Positions 54,829 through 62,212 of a stretch of 64,000 bases of DNA are shown here, in pieces. Location: positions 1 through 64,000 of the forward strand of contig JACPYP010000019.1 in assembly GCA_016195985.1 (NCBI GenBank). Direction: 5' to 3'. The notes beneath the pieces are model-generated. The model saw only the letters and a list, made by a program, of their open reading frames with translations, searched no databases and was not told where the DNA came from. Position 1 is the first letter of the stretch. Every line of letters starts with the position of its first letter. This DNA is from Acidobacteriota bacterium (GTDB lineage: Bacteria; Acidobacteriota; Holophagae; Holophagales; Holophagaceae). The translations under genes were made by a program, and so were the position numbers.

Positions 54829-56325
54829 TCAGGGGTTGTAGGCCCCCTGCGGCTGGTTCAAGCCGGCGGCGTGGAAGGCCGAAGCCAGCGCTCCGCCCCG
54901 GAAAGCGCCGCGATCTGCCGCTTCCAGATGATCCAGCAGATGACTGAGGTTGGCACCGCTGGGCACCGCGGGAACGCCCAGGTCCGCCGCCAGTTCAGGC
55001 AGGGTGAGGTCATCCAGGAAGGTCCCCTCCTCCCGCACCACCGCACCCCTCAAGGTGTACTGGTCCGTCGGGCCCGTCACCGTTCGCAGGCTGGCGGAAG
55101 GCACCACCACCGCATCCACCCAAGGGACGGCGCCTCCTCGTTCCATTCTTCCGGACTGCGCCTCCCGGTCCGCATGGGCGGCGTACTTCAGATCCTCGCC
55201 GCAAAGCAGGCCCGCCACGGTGACGGATTCACCGAAGCTGAAGTTCTTCGCGGGGATCACGCGCAGGTGGCTGCCCACGGCGCGGTTCAACTCCGCCACC
55301 ACGCGGCTGAGGGTGGGGGCGAAGCTGGAGCCCGTAAGCATCAGCACCCGGCGCCCGGCGAAGCCCCGGGCCCGCGGGCTCTTGATGAAGCGGCGGCTGT
55401 GCTCAAGAAAGCGCCGCACCAGGCCAACTCCGTTTTCCAACTGGGCCCAGGAGCGGGAATAAAAGGCCCGGCCCGGCACTTCGATGCCCGCCCGGGTGAA
55501 CCATTCGTCCGCCAGCAGCAACCAGGGCTCGCCATCGTTGGCCTTGGCGTAGCGCCGCACCTCAGGGGTCCAACGCGCCACCCATTCACGGGCGAAATCC
55601 GGCCCCACGTCCTTCACATCCGGCAGGTTCTCCCGGTGGGCCGTGAGGCCCACGGGGACACAGGAAAGGCTCAGCACGCTGCCCCGCCCTTCCCGCCGGC
55701 GGGCCCACAAGTCGTCCAGGGTCCGCTGCCAGATGGCTCCGTCGTTCAGATCCGGCGCCACCACCGCCTGGGTATGCACATCGATGCCTCCCGCCAGCAG
55801 CCGGTCGATCTTGCGGAGGATGTCGCCCTCCCGGGGATTGCCCACCACCTTCACCCGGGCCGCGGGGTCCGTGGCGTGCACGGAGACATGAATGGGGCTC
55901 AGGCGCTCCCGCACGATGCGGTCCAGTTCCGCGTCGTCGCTGCTCGAAAGCGTCGTGAAATGACCATAGAGGAAGGAAAGGCGGACGTCTTCATCCTTGA
56001 GATACAGCGATTTCCGGAATCCCTTGGGCATCTGGTGCACGAAGCAGAACACGCAGTTCTGCTTGCAGACCTTCACCTCATCCTGGGCCAGATCCACCCC
56101 GATGCCTTCGCCGCCGTTCTCCACGAAGGTTTCGAACCGGCTGCCATCCGGCCGCTGCAGCACCAGCCCGGCCTCGTCCTCCCGGGAGATGAGGAACTGG
56201 TAGTTCAGCTGGTCCAGCACCGCCTCGCCGTGGATCTCCAGCAGCGTGTCGCCCGGGCGGATCCCCGCCTCCTCCGCGAGGCTGCCCGGTTCCACACTGA
56301 TGATCTGAACGCCCTTCTGTGCCAA
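54829..56325 (-). CDS. Radical SAM protein with PDZ and DUF512 domains
   Basis: A 498-residue cytoplasmic protein. Residues 1-65 form a PDZ-like domain (VEPGSLAEEAGIRPGDTLLEIHG); the 4Fe-4S motif is Cys87-x3-Cys91-x2-Cys94 in VCKQNCVFCFVHQMPKG; residues about 230-470 form the DUF512 domain, with RVLMLTGSSFAP and VTVAGLLCGEDL. This is the conserved DUF512 family of unknown activity, found in Firmicutes, Acidobacteria and others. A radical SAM modification reaction is expected, but the substrate is unknown. It is preceded by a PDZ start and no ribosome-site peculiarities. Confidence 0.9.
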   Translation of the reverse strand: MAQKGVQIISVEPGSLAEEAGIRPGDTLLEIHGEAVLDQLNYQFLISREDEAGLVLQRPDGSRFETFVENGGEGIGVDLAQDEVKVCKQNCVFCFVHQMPKGFRKSLYLKDEDVRLSFLYGHFTTLSSSDDAELDRIVRERLSPIHVSVHATDPAARVKVVGNPREGDILRKIDRLLAGGIDVHTQAVVAPDLNDGAIWQRTLDDLWARRREGRGSVLSLSCVPVGLTAHRENLPDVKDVGPDFAREWVARWTPEVRRYAKANDGEPWLLLADEWFTRAGIEVPGRAFYSRSWAQLENGVGLVRRFLEHSRRFIKSPRARGFAGRRVLMLTGSSFAPTLSRVVAELNRAVGSHLRVIPAKNFSFGESVTVAGLLCGEDLKYAAHADREAQSGRMERGGAVPWVDAVVVPSASLRTVTGPTDQYTLRGAVVREEGTFLDDLTLPELAADLGVPAVPSGANLSHLLDHLEAADRGAFRGGALASAFHAAGLNQPQGAYNP

Positions 56326-56475
56326 TGCGATGCTCCACAGGTAGAGCCATCACAACAGGGCTCCAGAATCAATTCTGACAGGCTGGGCGCCCAGATCCGA
56401 TCAGCATATCAAACCAAGAAAAAGCTCGGGTTACCTCAAACATCCTTCATGACAGGATTCGCCTGAACCCGTCAA

Positions 56476-56508
56476 AGAGCGCCCCCGGGATCCCCAGAGG
56501 CGCTCTTC
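56476..56508 (-). terminator. Hairpin after the Oar-like receptor gene
   Basis: A 9-bp stem (56476-56484 with 56500-56508) 25 bases past the receptor stop; CTCTTTGACG follows on the minus strand. A modest terminator. Confidence 0.65.
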
Positions 56509-56532
56509 TAAGTTCACGGTTGCTGGCCTTCG

Positions 56533-59532
56533 TCAGAATTTCACGCCCGCGGACACCAGGTAGGATCTTGGAGCCGCGAAGTCGGAGGCGCTGCGGGGCT
56601 TGCCGAAGGTTGCGCTGTTGGTCGGAGTCCAGGGGTCTCCCAGAGTGGAAGCCTCGGCGTAGGCCGTGTCCCAACGGAGCTGCTGCTGGTGGTTCCAGAC
56701 ATTGAAGGCCGAGATCTTGATGTATCCCACAACAGCCTTCTCCCGGACCTTTGCAATCGTGAAATCCTGCTGAAGAGAGGCATCCAGGTTGGCGAAGCCG
56801 TTGAACACGCCCGTTCCGCGCCGCCCATCAGCGAACTGGAACACGGTGATGTCGTGGGAATTGGGATTGGCCGCCAGGTTCGGAACATCCGTGCCGACAT
56901 CATAGGTCCGGCCCACGTTGTAGTGCTGTCCGGACCTGAAACGGTAATTCAGTCCGAAGGTCACTTTCCCGTAGCTGTTCTCCCCCATGTGGGAGGCCTG
57001 GACGTTGTAGGCCAAGGGGGATTGGGCCCCGATGGTGGCGAGCCTGCCGGTGGGATTGTGAGTCTTCCAGTTGTAGTTGACCGTGCCAACGGGATAGATG
57101 TCGTAGTTCCGGAGGAACTCGCCGGACCCCGGAGAACTCAACCCCTCGCCCACATAGTTTCCTCTCAGATCGGACCAGGTGATGTTGGCAGCCAGGAACC
57201 AGGCTCCGCGCTGCAACTGGCCATCGAGTTCCAGGGACTTGTATTTCTTTTCGGCATCTGAAGAATTCGTCCAGTAGTTGATGTCCAGGATGTTCCCCGA
57301 GGGATCGCTCACCGAACCGTTCTGCCCCACAATCGCGTCCTGCAGATTGGACCATGTCTTTTGGACCGCGGTGGCCCTGACGAATCCCGATCCCATTTCG
57401 GGGTGCTTGAAGTTGTACGTCAGCGTAGCCTGCATCTCGTCCACCTGCGTGGGCTTGAGATGAGGGTCGAATGTCACGTTCAGGGCAGCGTTGGTGTAGG
57501 AGTAGCTCCCCGGCGTCGTGTCGAAGTACTGGAGCGGATTGCTCGCCTTGTTCAACCTCGACAGGTCGTACCAGGTCGATTCAGCTGCCGCCCCTGCATT
57601 GCCCGCGGCGGTCACATCGCTGTTCGCTCCGAATGTTCCATTGCTGAAGAAGCGATAGGAGACCGCGTTATTGACGTAGGTGGCGCCGGAAAGAGTGGAT
57701 TCCAGGGGGCGGCCCTGAAGACGGCTGAAGCTGAGCCCAGCCACCAGCTTGGAATCTCCGAACAGGTCGAACTTCATGCCCAGGCGGGGTGACAAGGTAG
57801 AGGCCGATGCCACCTTGCCCACGGCCAGCGACTTGGAGTCATACCAATCGAAGCGGAGGCCGATGTTGAACAGCCAATGGCTATCGAGGGTCCATTTGTC
57901 ATTGATGTAAAGGCCATTGAGGTTGGTTGTCAGCTTATCGGGCACGTACTGGAGAACATCCATGTAGGCTCCCCCGTCGTCCCAGGCGAACTTACGGGAC
58001 AGCGGATCGTAGGTGTTGACCCGTATCCGCCACATGTCGAGGTTGCTTCCGATGCCCGGGATATCCACGCGGCCGGAGCTCTGGTAGCCAGAGGCCTCGA
58101 TGGTTCCCACGTAGTTGTCGAAGCCCAAATCCGTTTCGTGGCTACCCGCGGCGCTCCAGAACGCGCTCAGTTTGATGGCGGCCGTCTTGTTCTTCCGTTG
58201 GTCGAACATGGGATCCGTGTGGTCCCAGTAGCCGCTGCCGTAGTAGGCGCCATTGGCACGGCTGATGATCAACCCATCGAAATAGGAAAGCGGATTGGCC
58301 TTCTCGTTTCCCAGCGACTGCTCCTTGGTCCCGTATCTCGCCGTGAGGGTCAGCGACGTGGTCAGGATGGAGCGCCAGGAGAGGTTCCAGAACTTGCCGG
58401 TGGTCGCGAACTGGGCCAGAGCGGCCTCTTCGCCCGCTCCCACGCTGCGGTTGTAGGCGAGCTTGCTGTTGTTGTACGTGGCCGTGAGGGTGTTGGTGGA
58501 GTTGGGAGAGAAGGTCAGCTTCATTTCCCGCCTGTAATCGCTCTGATTTTGGATGTAGTCGATGGGCCCCATGGGCGGGACATATCCGCCCGGCCCACGC
58601 CCTGTGGTCTTCGTGAACGTGGCGGGAGTGGATGGATGGGAATCGAAATACCCCCCGAAAAACCAGAGGATATCCTTGACGATAGGGCCGCCGAAAGTCA
58701 CGGAGCGGTTGTCGGTCAGGTTGTTGGGAAGGGAACCGCGGCTCTGCTGGGGGGCATAGGCATTCCACGCCGGATTCTGCAGATCCCAACGGACCGAACC
58801 GGAGAATTCGTTGCCGCCGCTCTTGGTGATCTGGTTGATGACACCGCCCTCGATATAGCCGTATTCGGCCGGAATGGCGCCAGTAAGCACCTGGGTTTCT
58901 TCTACCGCCTCGAAAATGGTGCCGATGCGCTGGCCGCCGTAGAGGTTGTCCATGATGTTCTGGCCGTCGACCATGACAAGATTGCCGCTGCCCTGGGCGC
59001 CCCGGATTTCGATTTCACCTTGGGCGGCATTGCCGCTCTGCACCACGCCCGGGGATAGATAAGCCACGCTCAAGGCGCTGTCCCGGTTGACCGGAAGCGA
59101 ATCGATCGCGTCCTTCGTGTAATTGATGGCCGTCTTGAATTCGGCCTTGTCGGCGCCAGCGGCAGTGGCGACGATCTCCACCACGGCCGATCCCACCGGA
59201 GACAGCGTCACCCGAGGGCTGGAGATCTGTTCGAGCCCGATGCGCTGCGTCAAGGTGACACTTTCGAAGCCTTCCTTAGAGAGAGAGATCGTGTAGGTTC
59301 CGGGCGGGAGGAGCCGCGCGATGAAGCGGCCGTCTTCGCCGGAAAGGATGATGCGCTGTCCCTGCATGGAGGGAGAGGAAAGGACCACCCTCACCCCCTC
59401 GAGTTTTTTACCGGTCCTGTCCACGGCTTGACCGGACAAGCTGGCGGTTTGTGTTCCCTGGGCCGAGGCGGGAATAACGCCCGCAACGATGGTCAGGGCC
59501 ATGAAGCCCAGGCGGGTACCAATTCGACTCAT
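56533..59532 (-). CDS. Oar-like TonB-dependent outer-membrane receptor
   Basis: A 999-residue outer-membrane protein. Signal peptide 1-24; carboxypeptidase-regulatory-like domain about 28-110 (ASLSGQAVDRTGKKLEGVRVVL, EDGRFIARLLPPGTYTISLSKEGF); TonB plug about 130-250 (IEIRGAQGSGNLVMVDGQNI, PAEYGYIEGGVINQITKSGGNEF); the rest is a 22-strand-type barrel ending in Phe (SYLVSAGVKF). This layout is the Oar/SusC-like class that is abundant in Acidobacteria. The ligand may be a peptide or glycan. The ATG at 59532 has AAGGAG. A palindrome-rich leader lies upstream. Confidence 0.92.
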   Translation of the reverse strand: MSRIGTRLGFMALTIVAGVIPASAQGTQTASLSGQAVDRTGKKLEGVRVVLSSPSMQGQRIILSGEDGRFIARLLPPGTYTISLSKEGFESVTLTQRIGLEQISSPRVTLSPVGSAVVEIVATAAGADKAEFKTAINYTKDAIDSLPVNRDSALSVAYLSPGVVQSGNAAQGEIEIRGAQGSGNLVMVDGQNIMDNLYGGQRIGTIFEAVEETQVLTGAIPAEYGYIEGGVINQITKSGGNEFSGSVRWDLQNPAWNAYAPQQSRGSLPNNLTDNRSVTFGGPIVKDILWFFGGYFDSHPSTPATFTKTTGRGPGGYVPPMGPIDYIQNQSDYRREMKLTFSPNSTNTLTATYNNSKLAYNRSVGAGEEAALAQFATTGKFWNLSWRSILTTSLTLTARYGTKEQSLGNEKANPLSYFDGLIISRANGAYYGSGYWDHTDPMFDQRKNKTAAIKLSAFWSAAGSHETDLGFDNYVGTIEASGYQSSGRVDIPGIGSNLDMWRIRVNTYDPLSRKFAWDDGGAYMDVLQYVPDKLTTNLNGLYINDKWTLDSHWLFNIGLRFDWYDSKSLAVGKVASASTLSPRLGMKFDLFGDSKLVAGLSFSRLQGRPLESTLSGATYVNNAVSYRFFSNGTFGANSDVTAAGNAGAAAESTWYDLSRLNKASNPLQYFDTTPGSYSYTNAALNVTFDPHLKPTQVDEMQATLTYNFKHPEMGSGFVRATAVQKTWSNLQDAIVGQNGSVSDPSGNILDINYWTNSSDAEKKYKSLELDGQLQRGAWFLAANITWSDLRGNYVGEGLSSPGSGEFLRNYDIYPVGTVNYNWKTHNPTGRLATIGAQSPLAYNVQASHMGENSYGKVTFGLNYRFRSGQHYNVGRTYDVGTDVPNLAANPNSHDITVFQFADGRRGTGVFNGFANLDASLQQDFTIAKVREKAVVGYIKISAFNVWNHQQQLRWDTAYAEASTLGDPWTPTNSATFGKPRSASDFAAPRSYLVSAGVKF

Positions 59533-59593
59533 AAACAGACTCCTTTTGGAGAAGGCGGCACAAGGCCGCGGCCAGAAAAGGACCGGCTATTGA

Positions 59594-59648
59594 GCCTTTT
59601 AAAAGGCAGACCCCCCGCATGCTCATGCGAGGGGATTGCCCATATGGG
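59594..59648 (-). promoter_or_regulatory. Palindrome-rich 5' leader of the receptor gene
   Basis: Three palindromes in a row: GCCTTTTAAAAGGC (59594-59607), CGCATGCTCATGCG within a C4/G4 clamp (59612-59634), and CCCATATGGG (59639-59648). They lie 61-116 bases upstream of the receptor start. They may be operators or attenuator hairpins; no known riboswitch core was recognised. Confidence 0.45.
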
Positions 59649-59679
59649 GGCTGAAAGACCGGTGGGGGGGGATCCGGCC

Positions 59680-59709
59680 ATCATACGTGTAATTTTTTTG
59701 TGCCTACAA
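59680..59709 (-). promoter_or_regulatory. Possible promoter of the receptor gene
   Basis: On the minus strand TTGTAG (59704-59709), an 18-base spacer and TATGAT (59680-59685), beside an AT-rich stretch (59690-59800). The -10 is good, the -35 weak. It would give a leader of about 140 bases containing the three palindromes. Confidence 0.4.
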
Positions 59710-59935
59710 TTATTTTTTGATGATGCTAAATTAAATATAAAATAACTGTTTTTAACATTAATACCACCACCCAAAGATACGGCGGCATTGATTTTATGAT
59801 TCCTGCAATTGAATTCGATTTGAACGTTTATTGCCCATTGGCCATCTGCGAAAACAGGGTTTGCGCAGATGAATTCGACTTCGAGGCCAGTCGATTATCC
59901 CTTTCTCCTGCGGGTCCAGGCCGGACCGCCCTCAG

Positions 59936-59970
59936 GAGAAAGGCCGGCCCAGAATGGGCCGGCCTTTCTC
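59936..59970 (-). terminator. Terminator of the EF-G-like gene
   Basis: A perfect 15-bp stem (59936-59950 with 59956-59970) with a 5-base loop, 40 bases past the stop of the minus-strand EF-G-like gene. The T-rich tail is within the stem, so some uncertainty on efficiency. Confidence 0.8.
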
Positions 59971-60009
59971 AGACGGATGGAAGATGCGGCTCGAATCGAT
60001 CCAGTCGGA

Positions 60010-62049
60010 TCAGGCCGGCGCCTTGGTCTGCTTCCGCGCTTCGACCACCTTGTCGGCGTCGCGGCCGACGAGTTCCTGCAGGTGGTGGAAGGCCCAGGTG
60101 AACGAACCCACGCCCATGGTGAGGCTGCGCAGTTCCACCACCACGTCGCCCATTTCCGCCTGGGGGATGTAGGCGGATACCACGTCCCAGCCATTCCAAC
60201 CGGCCCGCGCGTCGAAGCCCAGGACCTGGCCTCCGCGCCGTCCGGTGACGAGGCGCTGCGCCTTGGGCGTGAACTCGCTGGGCACACAGATGTGCACTTC
60301 GCAGATGGGCTCCAGCAGCACCGGATGGCAGACGGCGCCGGCCTCGTTCATGCCGATGCGGGCGGCGGTCTTGAAGGCCATGTCGGAGCTGTCCACGGTG
60401 TGGTAGCTGCCGTCCACCAGGGCCACGTAGATGTCCACCACGGGGAAGCCCAGGGGCCCGCGCTTCATCCAATCCACGATGCCGTGCTCCACGGCACCGA
60501 AGAAGTTCTTGGGCACCACGCCCCCCACGATCTTCTCTTCGAACTCGAAGCCTTCGCCGCGGCCCCGGGGCTTCACTTCCAGCCACACGTCGCCGAACTG
60601 GCCGTGGCCTCCGGTCTGATGCTTGTGGCGGCCGTGGACCTTCGCCGGCTTGGTGAAGGTTTCGCGGTAGGGAACCATGGGCGGATGATGCTCCACATCC
60701 AGGCCGAAGCGGCTCTTGAGGCGGTCGAGCGCGCACTTGAGATGGACCTCGCCCTGGCCCCAGAGGATGCGCTCCTGGGTTTCGGCGTTCTGCTCCACCT
60801 TCAGCGAAGCATCCTCTTCGCAGAGGCGCTGCAGCGCCAGGGACAGCTTCACGTCGTCGCCGCTCTTGGTGGTGTGCAGGCTCAGGGCCAGCATGGGCTG
60901 CAGCGGCTCCGGCCAGGCCAGCCCCACCTTGGCGGTAGGCGTGAGGCCTTCGCTCGTATGCACGTCATCCATGCGGCCCAGGGCCACCACTTCCCCCACC
61001 GTGGCCTTCTGCTGCTTGATCTGCTGCGAACCGAACAGCCTGTTGACGCCGCTCACGCGGCTGCCCGCAAGGGAGGAGCCATCGGCCACTTCGCCGCGCC
61101 AGACGCGCGAGATGCTCAGCTTGCCCACATGCTGGGCATGGACAGTCTTGAACACCTGCACCAGCGTCTCCTTGCCCTCAGGAATGCCCAGGCGCGCGGC
61201 CGTGGCAGGCGCATGCGGCGCTTCGTCGCAGAGGGCCTGGAAAAGACGGCGGACGCCGGCATCCTTGTCGGCGGAACCGAAGAAGACCGGCACCAAAAGG
61301 TCGTCCTGCACATCCTTGGCGAGATCCTCGGCCACCTCCTCCAGGGGGGGCGCCACGTCGCTGAGCAGCTCCTCCATCAAGTGGTCGTCGAAATCCGCCA
61401 GCTTCTCCAGCATGAGCTGCCGGGCCTCGTGCTCCTCGGGCAGGACCGATTCAGGCAGCTGAATCAGGTCGGCGTCTTTGCCCGCTTCGTACTTGTAGGC
61501 GTGCTCGCTGATGAGATCCACGTAGCCCGTGATCTGGTCGCCTTCCCGGATGGGGATCTCCACCAGCACCAGGGGGCGCTCGGAGACCACCTGAAGGGCG
61601 TTCAGCACGTCCTTGATCTTCCCGGCGCTGCCCGCAGCCTCCATCTTGTTGATGAACAGGACGTGGGGGACCTTGTGGTCGTCCAGGAATTTCAGCGTGG
61701 GCGCCACCATGAGGGCGCGGCCCGGATCCGGATCCACCACCACGACGGCGATGTCGGCGGCCATGAGGGCGTGGGCGGTCTCCTGGCCGAATTCCACGGA
61801 TCCGGGGCAATCGATGAGGGTCCAGACCTGGTTCTGGTAGGTGCAAGCCGCCAGGCTGGATTCCACACTCATCTGGCGGGCCTTGGCCTCCATGGAGGCG
61901 TCGCCGACGGTGTTCCCCTCCTTGACGGAGCCCTTGCGCGGCAGGGCGCCTGCCACGAAGAGAAGGCTCTCCATCAAGGAGGTCTTTCCGGAGAGGTAGG
62001 GACCCACGATGGCCGCTACCCGTGGAGTTGACTGAGAATTTCCGCTCAC
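60010..62049 (-). CDS. Elongation factor G-like translational GTPase
   Basis: A 679-residue protein of the EF-G fold, of the diverged EF-G-like lineage rather than the canonical fusA. G1 is GPYLSGKT (16-23). The G3 motif reads DCPGS (80-84) instead of DxPGH, so the catalytic His is Ser, and G4 reads NKME (134-137) instead of NKxD. Later domains are kept: ILWGQGEVHLKCALDRL, HGRHKHQTGGHGQFGDVWLEV, FFGAVEHGIVDWM, GRRGGQVLGF. It may act on ribosomes with altered GTPase use. The GTG at 62049 has AGGGGG upstream; an open frame extends further without support. Confidence 0.88.
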   Translation of the reverse strand: MSGNSQSTPRVAAIVGPYLSGKTSLMESLLFVAGALPRKGSVKEGNTVGDASMEAKARQMSVESSLAACTYQNQVWTLIDCPGSVEFGQETAHALMAADIAVVVVDPDPGRALMVAPTLKFLDDHKVPHVLFINKMEAAGSAGKIKDVLNALQVVSERPLVLVEIPIREGDQITGYVDLISEHAYKYEAGKDADLIQLPESVLPEEHEARQLMLEKLADFDDHLMEELLSDVAPPLEEVAEDLAKDVQDDLLVPVFFGSADKDAGVRRLFQALCDEAPHAPATAARLGIPEGKETLVQVFKTVHAQHVGKLSISRVWRGEVADGSSLAGSRVSGVNRLFGSQQIKQQKATVGEVVALGRMDDVHTSEGLTPTAKVGLAWPEPLQPMLALSLHTTKSGDDVKLSLALQRLCEEDASLKVEQNAETQERILWGQGEVHLKCALDRLKSRFGLDVEHHPPMVPYRETFTKPAKVHGRHKHQTGGHGQFGDVWLEVKPRGRGEGFEFEEKIVGGVVPKNFFGAVEHGIVDWMKRGPLGFPVVDIYVALVDGSYHTVDSSDMAFKTAARIGMNEAGAVCHPVLLEPICEVHICVPSEFTPKAQRLVTGRRGGQVLGFDARAGWNGWDVVSAYIPQAEMGDVVVELRSLTMGVGSFTWAFHHLQELVGRDADKVVEARKQTKAPA

Positions 62050-62121
62050 AGTGCCCCCTGATTGTCTGGTTCCGATGTGGACCGCCCCAAGTGTTCCGAG
62101 CTTGTCACACCCTGGCAACAC

Positions 62122-62149
62122 GAAAAAAAGCCGCCCTAGAAAAGGCGGC
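62122..62149 (-). terminator. Rho-independent terminator after the FadB-like gene
   Basis: A 6-bp GCCGCC stem (62130-62135 with 62144-62149) followed on the minus strand by a run of seven T. It lies 64 bases past the stop at 62213. Confidence 0.88.
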
Positions 62150-62212
62150 ATAAGTCACAAATCCTTAAGGCGTTGCGAAACCCGGCGAGGCATTCACCGC
62201 GGTTGGCGGTTT

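Larger units (their letters stand above)
59533..60009. other. 477-base intergenic region, partly AT-rich
   Basis: Contains the palindromic leader, the possible promoter, an AT-rich segment at about 59690-59830 that contrasts sharply with the GC-rich window, and the terminator at 59936-59970. No credible gene. Confidence 0.6.

Noticed and set aside
59533-59700. Cyclic-di-GMP, cobalamin or TPP riboswitch in the receptor leader
   Set aside because: Palindromes are present but none of the conserved core motifs of these classes.
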